From Myxococcales bacterium (lineage in GTDB: Bacteria; Myxococcota_A; UBA9042; UBA3505), in the NCBI GenBank assembly GCA_002728755.1, contig PBVT01000085.1:62001-126000 (forward strand): 64,000 nucleotides of DNA, read 5' to 3'. Under the pieces are notes generated by a model that made no database searches, had not been told where the DNA came from, and saw only the letters and a list, made by a program, of their open reading frames with translations. Position numbers and translations under genes: made by a program. This document shows, one piece after another, positions 1-8,900 of the stretch (within the stretch, counting starts at the first letter, position 1; each line of letters starts with the position of its first letter).

Positions 1-2
1 GA

Positions 3-797
3 AGCCGGATTCTTCATGTAATCGCCGATGGTTCCTTCTGGGATTATGTCCATTTATGTACGGATCCGACCCAGGTGGACCTACCGGGCGGTGGGAAACT
101 TCCATCGGGCGCCGATTGTGTTTCGAATCAGGAATGCAGCATGTTGGGCCTGGGATCTATATGCGATGACGGTAGCTGCCATCCCGGACGAGATTGTTTC
201 AGGGTGTTCAAGGTCTGGTATGGGGGGCTCGCCTTCCTGGGTGGAGTCGTATTCTGTATTCCTATTGGCATCTGGTTTGCTCTGCGACGCCGTATGGGGG
301 TTTGGCGGGTTGCTGATATCGCGGGCTTTGGTGTGCCCCTTGGTCACGCTCTTGGCCGTCTTGGATGTTGGTTCGCCGGTTGTTGTTATGGGTCGACCTC
401 TTCGTCGGGCCTGGCAGTATCCTATCCGGTTGGTATGCCTGCTGCGGTTGATCATCCCGGGGAATTTGGAATGAGCCAGGCCGTCCACCCGATGCCCCTC
501 TGGGAGTCCATGTCTGGCTTTCTAATCTTTCTGATCAGCTATTATGTGGTTTTTCCACGCCGGCGTTTCCACGGGGAAAATTTCTGGTGGTTCTTGATCA
601 TGTATGGCGTGGCTCGGTTTGTCCTGGAGTTTTTCCGGAGTGACGCTCGTGGGGCATGGCTGGGCGGACTCTTGACCACATCCCAGCTGATCGGTATTCC
701 ACTCGTCTTGGTAGGCCTATTTATGATACGCCGTGGGCTTCAGCGCTATCCATTTACTAAGTTTCCTCAAACAGACCCTCCGGATGGCTGGGTCTGA
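3..797 (+). CDS. lgt: Prolipoprotein diacylglyceryl transferase, 5' end outside window
   Basis: Inner-membrane enzyme that moves diacylglycerol from phosphatidylglycerol to the lipobox Cys of prelipoproteins. The frame is open to the window edge, so the GTG at 75 in the ORF track is not convincing as a start and the N-terminal membrane segments are missing. The Lgt core is clear: 'VFKVWYGGLAFLGG', then GRLGCWFAGCCYG, the Cys-rich form of the Lgt signature, then a C-terminal 'RFVLEFFRSD' and membrane helices. Ahead of the core lies a Cys-rich loop (C-x5-C-x8-C-x4-C-x5-C, beginning CVSNQEC) that ordinary Lgt proteins lack and that probably faces the periplasm. It is followed 18 nt later by a second Lgt gene. 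The family call is firm; whether this copy is the housekeeping one cannot be told. Confidence 0.88.
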   Translation, partial: SRILHVIADGSFWDYVHLCTDPTQVDLPGGGKLPSGADCVSNQECSMLGLGSICDDGSCHPGRDCFRVFKVWYGGLAFLGGVVFCIPIGIWFALRRRMGVWRVADIAGFGVPLGHALGRLGCWFAGCCYGSTSSSGLAVSYPVGMPAAVDHPGEFGMSQAVHPMPLWESMSGFLIFLISYYVVFPRRRFHGENFWWFLIMYGVARFVLEFFRSDARGAWLGGLLTTSQLIGIPLVLVGLFMIRRGLQRYPFTKFPQTDPPDGWV

Positions 798-815
798 TCA
801 TTAGAAGCGTCCGTT

Positions 816-2144
816 ATGCATCCAGAACCATTTCATCTAGGGCCCCTTCCGATCGCACCATATGGGATATGTGTCGCGACAGGTCTTATCTTTGCCGTCA
901 TCCTTGCACGACGACAGAACGAAAAATCCCTATTTCTCGATGCTGAGAATTTTGAGAAGGTCGTTTTCTGGACCGTGGTCTGGGGTTTTCTCGTATCGAG
1001 GCTTCTATATTTCTGGACGGTTCGAACAGAGGAACCCCTGTTGGAGTTTGTGCAGATCTGGAAAGGAGGTCTTGTCTTCTATGGTGGACCCCTGGGTTCG
1101 GCTGCATACCTTCTATGGCAGTTTATCTACTCGAATCGGCCTCGAGAGGCGGCCGAAGCGAGACGTAAGCTCATTACAGGAGCTGGCGCTTTGCTCGTAC
1201 TCGTATCGTTGTTCCTGGCCTGGGGTACAGTCGAGGTTGGGGCCGACGAAAAGACATACCTCGGCGGCGGTCTTTGGACAGGACAATGGGGCTTGTTGTT
1301 CGGGGGACTGGCGGTTCTCCTGGCCATGCGAAACATCTTTGGCGCGGTAGGCCTATCTGCGATCGCATTATTGTTTGCGTTATCCGTCGACTCCGCCATG
1401 GTCACGGAGACAGCGAAGACGTTTCCGGGGCCGGACGCGGTGGCGAAACAGTCCTTTGGGTTGGGGCTCTATGTGGTCGGCCTCGTCCTCGTTATAGCAG
1501 GAAGCTTGCGCGCCGATCTCGAGTCGATCCGAAATTCTCTGCGCGGCATGGGGGAACAGAGTCACCAGTGGTTGATGGATGGTCGTCATGGCTTTCTTCG
1601 CTTTGCAGATATCGTTACACCCAGCCTGGTTCTCGCCCACGCCTTTGGACGAGTAGGCTGTCTTTTCGCTGGTTGTTGTTTCGGACGGCCGGTCAGCGAG
1701 AGTCATAGTTGGGCGATTCATTATCCGGACCCAGGCAATTGTGCCGAGGGATCGGAATTCCTGAGCGCGGGGTGTGCGCAGTTTGGGCGCTACCCGGTAC
1801 CATTGATCGAGGCCGCGCTCTTATGTCTGCTCTTCTGGCTTTTGATCAACATGCGGCCGAAGAAGAAGTTCCATGGCCACATCTTCTTGAGCTATCTCAT
1901 GGTGTATCCGCTTCTCCGATTCGTCATTGAGATGTTTCGTGGGGATAAGATCCGCGGCTTCCTGGTGGAAATCCAGGTACCAGGTCTCGCCGAGGCCTTG
2001 GGGTTTGATGCGGCTCCAAACGAAGTGTTGATGCTTACGACCAGTCAGTTCATCAGTCTTCTTGTGGTGGGGCTTGCGGTTGTTATGCGGGTTCGTATGG
2101 CCAAGAAATATGGGTCAGGGGATACCGTCCAATCGGAGTCATGA
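816..2144 (+). CDS. lgt: Second Lgt paralog with inserted membrane module
   Basis: A 442-residue Lgt homolog, against roughly 260-300 for usual family members. The N-terminal part (residues 1-103, with 'IWKGGLVFYGGPLG') and the C-terminal part (from about 256, with GRVGCLFAGCCFG at 278-290 and 'LLRFVIEMFRGD') are normal Lgt. Between them, residues about 104-255, sits an insert with about four hydrophobic segments (near 121-138, 158-171, 175-190, 214-230) and the phrase 'SLFLAW', reminiscent of small four-helix membrane modules. The insert falls in the loop before the catalytic core. It overlaps the next gene by 4 nt (ATGA). Probable job is lipoprotein diacylglyceryl transfer with added sensing or substrate selection; the last part is inference. 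The genus could need two enzymes because it makes many lipoproteins. Confidence 0.85.
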   Translation: MHPEPFHLGPLPIAPYGICVATGLIFAVILARRQNEKSLFLDAENFEKVVFWTVVWGFLVSRLLYFWTVRTEEPLLEFVQIWKGGLVFYGGPLGSAAYLLWQFIYSNRPREAAEARRKLITGAGALLVLVSLFLAWGTVEVGADEKTYLGGGLWTGQWGLLFGGLAVLLAMRNIFGAVGLSAIALLFALSVDSAMVTETAKTFPGPDAVAKQSFGLGLYVVGLVLVIAGSLRADLESIRNSLRGMGEQSHQWLMDGRHGFLRFADIVTPSLVLAHAFGRVGCLFAGCCFGRPVSESHSWAIHYPDPGNCAEGSEFLSAGCAQFGRYPVPLIEAALLCLLFWLLINMRPKKKFHGHIFLSYLMVYPLLRFVIEMFRGDKIRGFLVEIQVPGLAEALGFDAAPNEVLMLTTSQFISLLVVGLAVVMRVRMAKKYGSGDTVQSES

Positions 2145-2689
2145 GCCTGTCACCGGATACCAGTACTGAGGTCTGGTTGCAGGAACCAGACCGGATTTTT
2201 GTGGCTACCGGTCTACGTTTTGCGCTCTTTCTTTCGGCTCTTCGTCTTGTGGTCCCACGAATACATTATGCTCGCCCCAATTTTGCGAAGTTCTGTCGTG
2301 GTGAGGCGGTGGAAGGAGACGAACTAGTAGGCCTGGAAGAAGAGATACAGGGGTTCCAAACAGGGTTGGTCGGCCTCACGCTACACCAGCTGGTAACCTT
2401 AAAGGATGACCTGAACCTGGAGCCCTGGTCGATTCCGCAGTTATCGCACTTTCGTGGACGGACCTTTGATCGGACGCAGGTTGAGCCGGCCTCACAAGCG
2501 CAGTTAAAGGCCGAATCGGAAAGGCTTGGAATGGCAATCGACGATGTGCACCTCTCGGATGTGTACAGCGATATTATCCAGACTCTCATGGATCACTGTG
2601 CGATCGCCCGTAGTAGAGGTGGACGAGTACAGCAGGAACCGCGGGACTTTCATCGGACGCCTCGAGAGACCGGGACTTTAGAGGTCTGA
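2141..2689 (+). CDS. Unknown protein coupled to the second lgt
   Basis: I do not recognise this 182-residue protein. It begins inside the stop of the preceding lgt (ATGA overlap), so the two are probably translated together. A short hydrophobic stretch near residues 23-40 (around 'FALFLSALRLVV') is too weak to call a membrane helix with confidence; the rest is soluble, charged and partly helical, ending in an Arg/Glu-rich tail. No signal peptide or catalytic motif is visible. Its last 12 nt overlap, tail to tail, the CYTH gene on the other strand. Membership of the lgt operon suggests an envelope role, which is only inference. Confidence 0.7.
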   Translation: MSLSPDTSTEVWLQEPDRIFVATGLRFALFLSALRLVVPRIHYARPNFAKFCRGEAVEGDELVGLEEEIQGFQTGLVGLTLHQLVTLKDDLNLEPWSIPQLSHFRGRTFDRTQVEPASQAQLKAESERLGMAIDDVHLSDVYSDIIQTLMDHCAIARSRGGRVQQEPRDFHRTPRETGTLEV

Positions 2690-3289
2690 TTCTTCTGGGC
2701 TTCGATGTGCGAGGAAGCGGGCAAACTTTGTTTCCAGTTGCTCTCGGGCTTCCACTTTGGTCTCGATGAGAACAGTGCTCAGAAGGGTGCGGATGGTTGT
2801 GACCTGCTCTTTGGTTACCTCAATCTCGATCTCTGCGTCTTCGAAGCCATCGGGATACCGCACATGATCCAACTCGAGCTTTGTGTCGGATGTGAAGGGG
2901 TAGACGCGCCGGGTTACGTGCATTCCACCCAGGGATTGGAGCTGCTCGATCGCTACCGAGGGAAGATGTGGCTCGAGTCGCTTCTTTTGTTGCCCTGGAT
3001 CTCTTCGAAAGAGCTCAGCCTCTTCCAGGCTTAGGTCCCATTCGTGTTCCTCAGCGGAAAAGACTCCATCTTGTCGCTGCGCCTTTCCTTTAAAGCAGAG
3101 GATATGACGTTCCTTCTCTCCAAGTACCCGGAGGCGGACCATATTTCGGCGGGTCTGTAACTCGTTAGCGGCCGTATCGAAATATTCGTTAAAGACCTGC
3201 TTCTCACGGATCATCGTGGGCAAGGCGTCTGCAAATCGCTCTAGATCTTGGACTGGAATCTGCAGTTTTATTTCGATTTCAAGGGCCAT
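2678..3289 (-). CDS. CYTH domain protein (triphosphate-binding)
   Basis: CYTH proteins bind triphosphate groups in an eight-stranded tunnel and act as inorganic or thiamine triphosphatases or, in some cases, class IV adenylate cyclases. The diagnostic ExExK motif is at the very N-terminus (E4-I-E6-I-K8). Later features of the fold are also present: an Arg-rich strand 'MVRLRVLGE', a Lys-containing strand 'LCFKGKAQ', an Arg pair 'TRRVYPF' and acidic strands 'AEIEIEV'. At 203 residues it is the size of the bare domain, with no CHAD extension, so triphosphatase activity is more likely than a polyphosphate-associated role. Substrate cannot be read from sequence. It is transcribed divergently from rsmB across a 96-bp gap. 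Confidence 0.82.
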   Translation of the reverse strand: MALEIEIKLQIPVQDLERFADALPTMIREKQVFNEYFDTAANELQTRRNMVRLRVLGEKERHILCFKGKAQRQDGVFSAEEHEWDLSLEEAELFRRDPGQQKKRLEPHLPSVAIEQLQSLGGMHVTRRVYPFTSDTKLELDHVRYPDGFEDAEIEIEVTKEQVTTIRTLLSTVLIETKVEAREQLETKFARFLAHRSPEESDL

Positions 3290-3348
3290 ACCGTTAGCTC
3301 ATCCTAATCTGGTTTGAGCAAATCTACCCATCTCTTGCAAATGGAGCC

Positions 3349-3358
3349 GTGACGTCAC
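3349..3358. promoter_or_regulatory. 10-bp perfect palindrome upstream of rsmB
   Basis: GTGACGTCAC lies 28 bp before the rsmB start in the gap shared with the divergent CYTH gene. It could be an operator half-site pair, but ten bases is short enough to occur by chance. Confidence 0.25.
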
Positions 3359-3385
3359 CGTCTATTCTGGGTTATAGAGGCCTTC

Positions 3386-4744
3386 ATGAAAAGCGGAGTA
3401 AAAATACGAAGCCGAGTCGTAGAGGCTCTCGTTGACGTGGCCAAAGGTCCCGTCGGTAGCCAGGAAGCACTCAATGGTGTGTTACAGGGCAGCGGTTTAA
3501 GTCCACAAGATCGAGCCCTCTGTACCGAAATCCTGTATGGCTCTCTCCGCTATGGCCCAGCTCTTCTGAAAGCCGTGGATAACCGCTTGCGTAAAGGGAT
3601 CGCGTCCACAGACCCTATAATCGTCTGGACCCTCGTGGCTGCCAACTACCAGCTACGCGTCCTGGAAAGAATACCCGATCATGCGGTTGTGCATACGGCT
3701 GTAGCGGTCGCTCGGCATCTGGTGGGCCCCCACGCTGGAAAACTGGTAAACGGCGTTCTACGTACCGAACTGCGCGCTATGGAGTCGGGTCCGCGTACCG
3801 CGCCCGCTCCAGAGTCTTGTTATCCTGGCTATATCCGGAGGGCGTTTGCCGGGCTTGGCGATGTGAATCTTTCCGTAGCGGCGAAGGCCTATCTGCACGG
3901 TGCACCCCATACGGTGCGCGGCCGAGGTCGGTGTTTTTCCGATGTATCGACATTAGTAGAGGCGTTAGAGGCGACGGGGGTGAAAGGTGCCCGCGAAGGG
4001 CGTGTTCCGGGCAGTGTGATTCTTCCTCGAGGAGGGGGAGCGGTAGGAACGGAAGCGGGCACGACCGATTGGATTCCCCAGGATGAAGCATCGTGGGCTG
4101 TGGCGCAGCTTGCTATCGACATGGCCAAAGAATTCGGGCCGTCCTGTCGTGTACTCGACGCCTGTGCGGGCCGTGGTGTGAAGACCGATGCCTTGCGACA
4201 TGGCCTTGGTGAAGAGGTCTCTATAACGGCTACAGACATCGGGTCGAGAAAACTCAAAGACCTCGCAGAGCTTGTTCCGAACGTAACCACTCGTTCCGTG
4301 GATTGGACAGCGACGACTCCCTTCGAGGAGGGATCCTTCGACTTTATCCTTCTGGACTCTCCATGTTCGGGCTTTGGAACCCTCCGACGTAGACCCGAGA
4401 TACGGCTAATTAGTCGTCGCCGTGATCTCGATGTCTTGATGGAGATGCAGCAGAAAGTTTTGGCGAATACGGCGAAAACTCTTGCGCCCGGAGGTGTACT
4501 TCTATTCGCAGTATGCACCTTCTCGCCGGGCGAAGCAGGGGAAGCGATCTCGCGTTTCCTGGCGTCGGAACCAGGCGCAGACTTCGAGCCGGTTGGCCTA
4601 CCCTCGTGCCCCGTCGGTTCGTGGGAACAGGCGGACGGTACCTGGCTTACTTTTGATGACCCCGAAGTGGTCTCCGATCCTGCGGACACCTTCTTTGCTG
4701 GCGCGATTCGAAGGCGCCAGCCCCAGGGTTCAAGCGCTTCCTAA
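3386..4744 (+). CDS. rsmB: RsmB-like 16S rRNA m5C methyltransferase
   Basis: RsmB (Sun/Fmu) methylates C967 of 16S rRNA from S-adenosylmethionine. The N-terminal 140 residues form the NusB-like RNA-binding domain ('ALCTEILYGSLRYGPAL', 'HAVVHTAVAVA'). The Rossmann methyltransferase follows with the SAM loop 'LDACAGRGVKT', motif IV 'LLDSPCSGFGT' carrying the Cys needed for release (near residue 328), and motif VI 'FAVCTFSPGE' with the catalytic Cys. Length (452) is typical. The stop codon overlaps the stop of the convergent gene at 4741 by 4 nt, leaving no room for a terminator between them. Site specificity (C967) is by family analogy. Confidence 0.88.
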   Translation: MKSGVKIRSRVVEALVDVAKGPVGSQEALNGVLQGSGLSPQDRALCTEILYGSLRYGPALLKAVDNRLRKGIASTDPIIVWTLVAANYQLRVLERIPDHAVVHTAVAVARHLVGPHAGKLVNGVLRTELRAMESGPRTAPAPESCYPGYIRRAFAGLGDVNLSVAAKAYLHGAPHTVRGRGRCFSDVSTLVEALEATGVKGAREGRVPGSVILPRGGGAVGTEAGTTDWIPQDEASWAVAQLAIDMAKEFGPSCRVLDACAGRGVKTDALRHGLGEEVSITATDIGSRKLKDLAELVPNVTTRSVDWTATTPFEEGSFDFILLDSPCSGFGTLRRRPEIRLISRRRDLDVLMEMQQKVLANTAKTLAPGGVLLFAVCTFSPGEAGEAISRFLASEPGADFEPVGLPSCPVGSWEQADGTWLTFDDPEVVSDPADTFFAGAIRRRQPQGSSAS

Positions 4745-5250
4745 TCGAGAAAGGCGTCCACTCCGCCAGCAGCGATAATATCGGCTGTAACCCGCGCTTC
4801 CTCATCCAAAAGACCGGATGCATGTTTGTAGATCATATTCTCGGCAATACGACCTAGAATCGGCACCTTGATCTTAAGTTCCCCTTCCAGGGTACGAACC
4901 GAACCACTGCCGGAACGGCGAATGTAGATAGTGCCCCGATTGAGCATCAGTCTGGCGACGGATTCGAGTCGTGGGATGTTTTCGAAGTCGACACGGAATT
5001 GGCTGGTATCTGTTGTGGAGTGCTCTACCCACTCCATCCAACGGGGTTCGACTTTTTTCGGACCAATTCTCTTGATCATTGGAGCCGGTCGATAGCGGAC
5101 CTGCCGCTTCTCCCCTTCGGCCGAAAGAACCTCCATTTCGATCAGGTTCTCCATATGGGCGGTAAGTGCTTCAGGAAGACGAGGGTGATGCATTACTGCA
5201 AGGAGATCCTCAGGTAAGGCATCGAAATGGTGTTCGAGTTCGAATTTCAT
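4741..5250 (-). CDS. DUF2505-like SRPBCC-fold protein
   Basis: A soluble protein of 169 residues when begun at the internal ATG (MKFELEHHF), which has a GGGAG ribosome site about 9 nt upstream; the longer track start has an unconvincing Arg/Pro-rich leader. The pattern 'FELEHHFDALPEDLLAVMHHPRLPEAL' followed by beta strands and a C-terminal helix resembles the START/SRPBCC lipid-binding fold and the DUF2505 family. These proteins have a hydrophobic cavity; no ligand is known. It is the last gene of a minus-strand run starting with the GltJ-like gene. Family call is moderate; function unknown. Confidence 0.65.
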   Translation of the reverse strand: MKFELEHHFDALPEDLLAVMHHPRLPEALTAHMENLIEMEVLSAEGEKRQVRYRPAPMIKRIGPKKVEPRWMEWVEHSTTDTSQFRVDFENIPRLESVARLMLNRGTIYIRRSGSGSVRTLEGELKIKVPILGRIAENMIYKHASGLLDEEARVTADIIAAGGVDAFLD

Positions 5251-5341
5251 CAATACAGCTCCCGGCGCAGATTTACGACGAAGATGAAGGGGACGCCTTG
5301 TACCCTTCCCTGGAGACCTGTGCAAGCCTGTGCTCGCTATA

Positions 5342-6511
5342 TTAGGGGATTACCGCTGGTGGAATCGCTAATCGTAGGCGTTTTCCGGGGACCAGCACGT
5401 TTAGATCTATATCCGGATTCAGTACGGTCAACGCGCTAATATCGGCGCCATGGGTTTCTGCGAGTTTGACTGCGATATCACCAGGTTGCACGCGCACCTT
5501 AATGACGCGATATCCTCGACGTTCGTAGGAGCGCCAGGCTTCGACGATCAGATCACGTGTTCGCCGTTTATCGAGAAAGGTCGCCCAGGCGTCGGGTGGG
5601 ATAGGAATAACCAGATTCATTCCTATCTGGATCGAATTAGCTTCGGCGAGATGATTGGCTTTCATAATTTCGTCGACGCTCAACTCGGCCATGGCGGCAA
5701 ACACACCAAGGTTTTCACCATTTCGTACCGTAACCGTGAGTTTCGGGGTCTGCTGTGGCATCGGTGCTGTTGGGGCTTCGACAGGATCCGCGGGTGGAGT
5801 TGCTGCAGGTGCTTGCTCTACGACTTGTGCAGGAACCATCGTCGGCTGCACCATCGAGTCTTGGCCGGGCACGGCCAGTGTCGGCTGAGTGTTTCCCAGG
5901 GTGGCGGGACGGGCACCTTGGGCCACGATGGGGACTTCTACCACATCTCCGGGATGTAGTCTGGCCAGATTTAGACCGGTATTCACTTCGACTAGAAGCC
6001 AGATTGGAACGTTATTCTTCGCTGCAATACGACCGGCCGATTCTCCTGGAGCGACGACGTGATTCCTATAATCCGTAATATGATGTTTCTTATAGAAGGC
6101 ATCTCTTCGGACCTGATCACGCGTCAGCCGACGACTATTGAATTGTTCCAACTGTTGCTGAGTAAGCAGCAAGACATAGGTGTGACCAGCCCGTAGATCG
6201 CGAGCGGTGGCCAATAAGAGTTGGTCCAGAATTTCCTCTTTGGAAAACCCGGTCCAAGCGACATAGTCATCGACGGTTTCGCCGATACGTGCCTTGAATT
6301 CCACTTCGATGGGTTCGGCCGGTTCCTCGGGTACGACCTCCTCGATGATCTCTTCGACAGGCGCTTCAACGGTCTCGAATTCAACCTGTTCTTCTTCAAC
6401 GACCAGCGGGGGTGGACTATCCGGCCTGGATAGACCTTTTGAGATCATATAGCTGGCGCAAAGGAGCGCTCCCACAAGAATCCAGGGCTTATATCGGCGT
6501 AGAATTTTCAT
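5342..6511 (-). CDS. Membrane-anchored LysM repeat protein
   Basis: A 389-residue protein with a short cytoplasmic Arg/Lys tail, one membrane helix (about 10-25), an acidic Pro/Glu/Val linker (about 35-72) and LysM-type modules near residues 145-195, 260-310 and 335-387, each ending in the 'PGDVVEVPI / GMNLVIPIP / PGKRLRLAI' style strand. LysM domains bind N-acetylglucosamine in peptidoglycan, so the protein probably tethers the inner membrane to the wall. A less clear LysM-like region sits near 70-115 ('GETVDDYVAWTGFSKEEILDQ'). No enzyme domain is present. It follows the ABC exporter gene by 30 nt in the same direction. Confidence 0.78.
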   Translation of the reverse strand: MKILRRYKPWILVGALLCASYMISKGLSRPDSPPPLVVEEEQVEFETVEAPVEEIIEEVVPEEPAEPIEVEFKARIGETVDDYVAWTGFSKEEILDQLLLATARDLRAGHTYVLLLTQQQLEQFNSRRLTRDQVRRDAFYKKHHITDYRNHVVAPGESAGRIAAKNNVPIWLLVEVNTGLNLARLHPGDVVEVPIVAQGARPATLGNTQPTLAVPGQDSMVQPTMVPAQVVEQAPAATPPADPVEAPTAPMPQQTPKLTVTVRNGENLGVFAAMAELSVDEIMKANHLAEANSIQIGMNLVIPIPPDAWATFLDKRRTRDLIVEAWRSYERRGYRVIKVRVQPGDIAVKLAETHGADISALTVLNPDIDLNVLVPGKRLRLAIPPAVIP

Positions 6512-6541
6512 TTCTCGACCCTACCTCAAGGTATGACTTCC

Positions 6542-8224
6542 TCAACTTTTATCGGCACGAAAAATTGGAAGTGTAATTACCTTGTCTGCACCGCGGACAA
6601 TCGCGGCACGGTGGGAGGCTACGACGACAGTTGTTTTTCCGGCGAGAGCGGCGATAGCAGCGGCGATCGGTCGCTCGGTTTCTTCATCAAGATTCGCCGT
6701 CATCTCGTCCAGAAACAATATCTGTGGTTCGTTCAGCAGAGCTCTCGCGAGACAAAGGCGTTGTTGTTCTCCGGTGGAGAGGGGAGTCCCATGGCTATCC
6801 AGTTCGAGCTCGAGACCTGCTGAAAAGCTCCGCACGAGGTTATCCAGTTGTACTTTGGATAGCGCCTGCCAGCATTGCTCATCCGAGGGGACCGTGGAGC
6901 AACCGTACGCTAGATTGGTGCGAATGGACCCTTTGAAAAGAAAGGGATGCGAACCGACAAAGGATATTCGACTGGAGGGGTTGGCCATGAACGCAAGGGC
7001 GTCCTCACCATTTGCCAAGATCGAGCCGGATGTCGGGGTCAATACGCCAGAGATGAGTCCAATCAGGGTGCTCTTTCCACTTCCACTCGGGCCGATGATC
7101 GCACACCGTTGTCCCGCCTCAATCTCGCAGGACAGATCGGTTATGAGCATGGTTTCACGATTTGGGAAACCAAAGGTGAGGGAATCCAATGTCAGGGATG
7201 GCGGGTGAAGATCAGCTGATGTTGGCTCGTTTGGCGTGGATGCCTCGAACTCTGGGGCGAAGCGCGGATTTTGATCCAGGCCCTGTCCGTCAAAATTCTC
7301 AAATCGACGAACAGCGCGGTCAAAGTTCGGGCGATGGGTTGCCGCGGTACTCCAGTTTTGGATCAGCTGAACACAGCTCTGTACAAAGCGGAGATACAGA
7401 TAGGTAAATGCCAACAGCTGTGGTCCGGGTGTATGCCAATATTTGACGCTGCAGGCTATGACCGCCACCAACAAGGCGATCCCAAACAACTGCGGTAACG
7501 CGGACGCGATCTGAACCCACATGGAAGCTTTAAGGGCGTTCTTGGCGTATCCGCGGATCGATCCGGATAGTTTCTCAAACTCGGCCTGGCCCTGCCGTAA
7601 GACACGAACGAGAAGCCAATTTCGACTTATCCCCTCGATACCCTGGGATAGCTCCAGATGCTGTGCTGGAATCGTCGCTGCGGCTTTACGGATTCGACGG
7701 TGGATAAGCAGTACGAGACCGGCTGTAAGCCCCAGCCCGGTCAGGGTCATCGCTGCTTCCCGGTGGGCGGCGAATACCAGAAAGCTTCCCAGGGCGAGGA
7801 GATGCACCAGGCTCGTAAATGTTTGCACTCGCTGGCTTAAGTAGAGTGCTGCTTTTGGGTAGATCTCATCGATTTCGTGGTTTATCTGGGCCGCCTCGAG
7901 GGTCTGGCTTTGCGAGCCTCGCAACATGCAGTAGAGACCCATCAGGCGAAGTTGGGCGACAAAGGTTTGAAACGTCCATTGGGAGAAATAGCGGATAGCA
8001 ATCTGCCCAAGTGCGCGCACGACACCGATTCCTAGAATCAGAAGCAGGAGGGAAGTGATTCCTGGCTGCCACCCGCCAAGAAAACCTGCATCCTTACTTT
8101 CGAATCCCAGAGTCTGAACAAATGCGCCCAGAACTACACCGATTGCTATGTCGGCGAAGGATAGAAGCATTCCCGCCAGACTCGCCATAAAGAACCAGAG
8201 TGTCGCTCTTCGGCTGAATCGCAT
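6542..8224 (-). CDS. ABC exporter, fused membrane and ATPase domains
   Basis: A half-transporter of 560 residues: six predicted membrane helices in the first 300 residues, then an ATP-binding domain with Walker A 'GPSGSGKST', Q-loop region, a signature variant 'LSTGEQQRL' in place of LSGGQ, Walker B 'ILFLDEMTANLD' and a His-switch 'VVASHRAAI'. It resembles the CydC/CydD and lipid/peptide exporter class and would act as a dimer at the inner membrane. There is no peptidase domain. The start has a good AGGAAG site. The substrate cannot be inferred; neighbours are envelope proteins. The Thr-Gly-Glu variant in the signature is unusual but occurs in functional exporters. Confidence 0.85.
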   Translation of the reverse strand: MRFSRRATLWFFMASLAGMLLSFADIAIGVVLGAFVQTLGFESKDAGFLGGWQPGITSLLLLILGIGVVRALGQIAIRYFSQWTFQTFVAQLRLMGLYCMLRGSQSQTLEAAQINHEIDEIYPKAALYLSQRVQTFTSLVHLLALGSFLVFAAHREAAMTLTGLGLTAGLVLLIHRRIRKAAATIPAQHLELSQGIEGISRNWLLVRVLRQGQAEFEKLSGSIRGYAKNALKASMWVQIASALPQLFGIALLVAVIACSVKYWHTPGPQLLAFTYLYLRFVQSCVQLIQNWSTAATHRPNFDRAVRRFENFDGQGLDQNPRFAPEFEASTPNEPTSADLHPPSLTLDSLTFGFPNRETMLITDLSCEIEAGQRCAIIGPSGSGKSTLIGLISGVLTPTSGSILANGEDALAFMANPSSRISFVGSHPFLFKGSIRTNLAYGCSTVPSDEQCWQALSKVQLDNLVRSFSAGLELELDSHGTPLSTGEQQRLCLARALLNEPQILFLDEMTANLDEETERPIAAAIAALAGKTTVVVASHRAAIVRGADKVITLPIFRADKS

Positions 8225-8246
8225 CTAATCTTCCTGGATTCCCGTC

Positions 8247-8879
8247 TTATTTGGGCGGAGTCGGTGGAGGCAGCCAGTGGATCTCCCACGGCTTGAATGA
8301 CAGAGGGTAGGTCTTATCCTTGCTCGACGAAAAATTCGAGGTCGTCAGTTTTTCGTTGAGAACGATCACCAGCACGCTAGCGTCTTGCGACCAGCTGATT
8401 TGTTTGAGCATTCCTTCGGCGACCGTACCGCTTGTTTTATCTTCACTGAGCTCGATGCGTTTGAGTTGTCCAATACGGCCTTTTTCCATCACCAGGATAC
8501 GGTACCCGAATCCATCGTCCGCTGGAGCGCCCAGAATCGTGTATTTTTTATTCGGGGTAAGTTGACCCTTGTGGCCATCGAACTGAATTTTATAACGGCT
8601 TTTCAGTTTGCTGATTACATTTCGTTCGTCTGCGGCACTCTCCGTAGGAAAGATCTTCTCTCTTTTGTTTTCGTCGATTTTGTAGACGAGAAAGACCGGA
8701 GGGTTGCCAGGAGACGTAACCTTGATGGCATATCGTTCGGCGTTGGCGTCCAGACCCAGGACCTCAATATTGGATTCCACGTCGAAATCGGCCGCTAGCA
8801 CATTACCTACGAAACAGAAGGTCAAAAGGCAGGCCAGGGAACGGCCAATCAGGCGCATTATGTAGACTTGCGGACGCAT
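8247..8879 (-). CDS. Secreted protein of unknown function
   Basis: A 210-residue protein with a Sec signal peptide: after an internal Met at residue 8, 'RLIGRSLACLLTFCFVGNVLA' ends in an AxA-like cleavage site near residue 29. The mature part looks like a beta-rich domain with repeated strands ('AIKVTSPGNPPVFLVYKI', 'GYRILVMEKGRIGQLKRIEL', 'SVLVIVLNEKL') similar in spacing to beta-propeller or WD-like blades of TolB-type proteins, but no family is certain. The tail is Pro-rich. Start is ambiguous between 8879 and 8858; neither has a strong ribosome site. It lies 21 nt after the GltJ/AgmX-like gene, so probably co-transcribed. Confidence 0.7.
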   Translation of the reverse strand: MRPQVYIMRLIGRSLACLLTFCFVGNVLAADFDVESNIEVLGLDANAERYAIKVTSPGNPPVFLVYKIDENKREKIFPTESAADERNVISKLKSRYKIQFDGHKGQLTPNKKYTILGAPADDGFGYRILVMEKGRIGQLKRIELSEDKTSGTVAEGMLKQISWSQDASVLVIVLNEKLTTSNFSSSKDKTYPLSFKPWEIHWLPPPTPPK

Positions 8880-8900
8880 AATGGTTGGCTTTGTCCGGTA

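Noticed and set aside
3889-4689. 266-residue minus-strand ORF
   Set aside because: Shadow of rsmB, rich in Ser/Arg/Pro as expected from the reverse complement.
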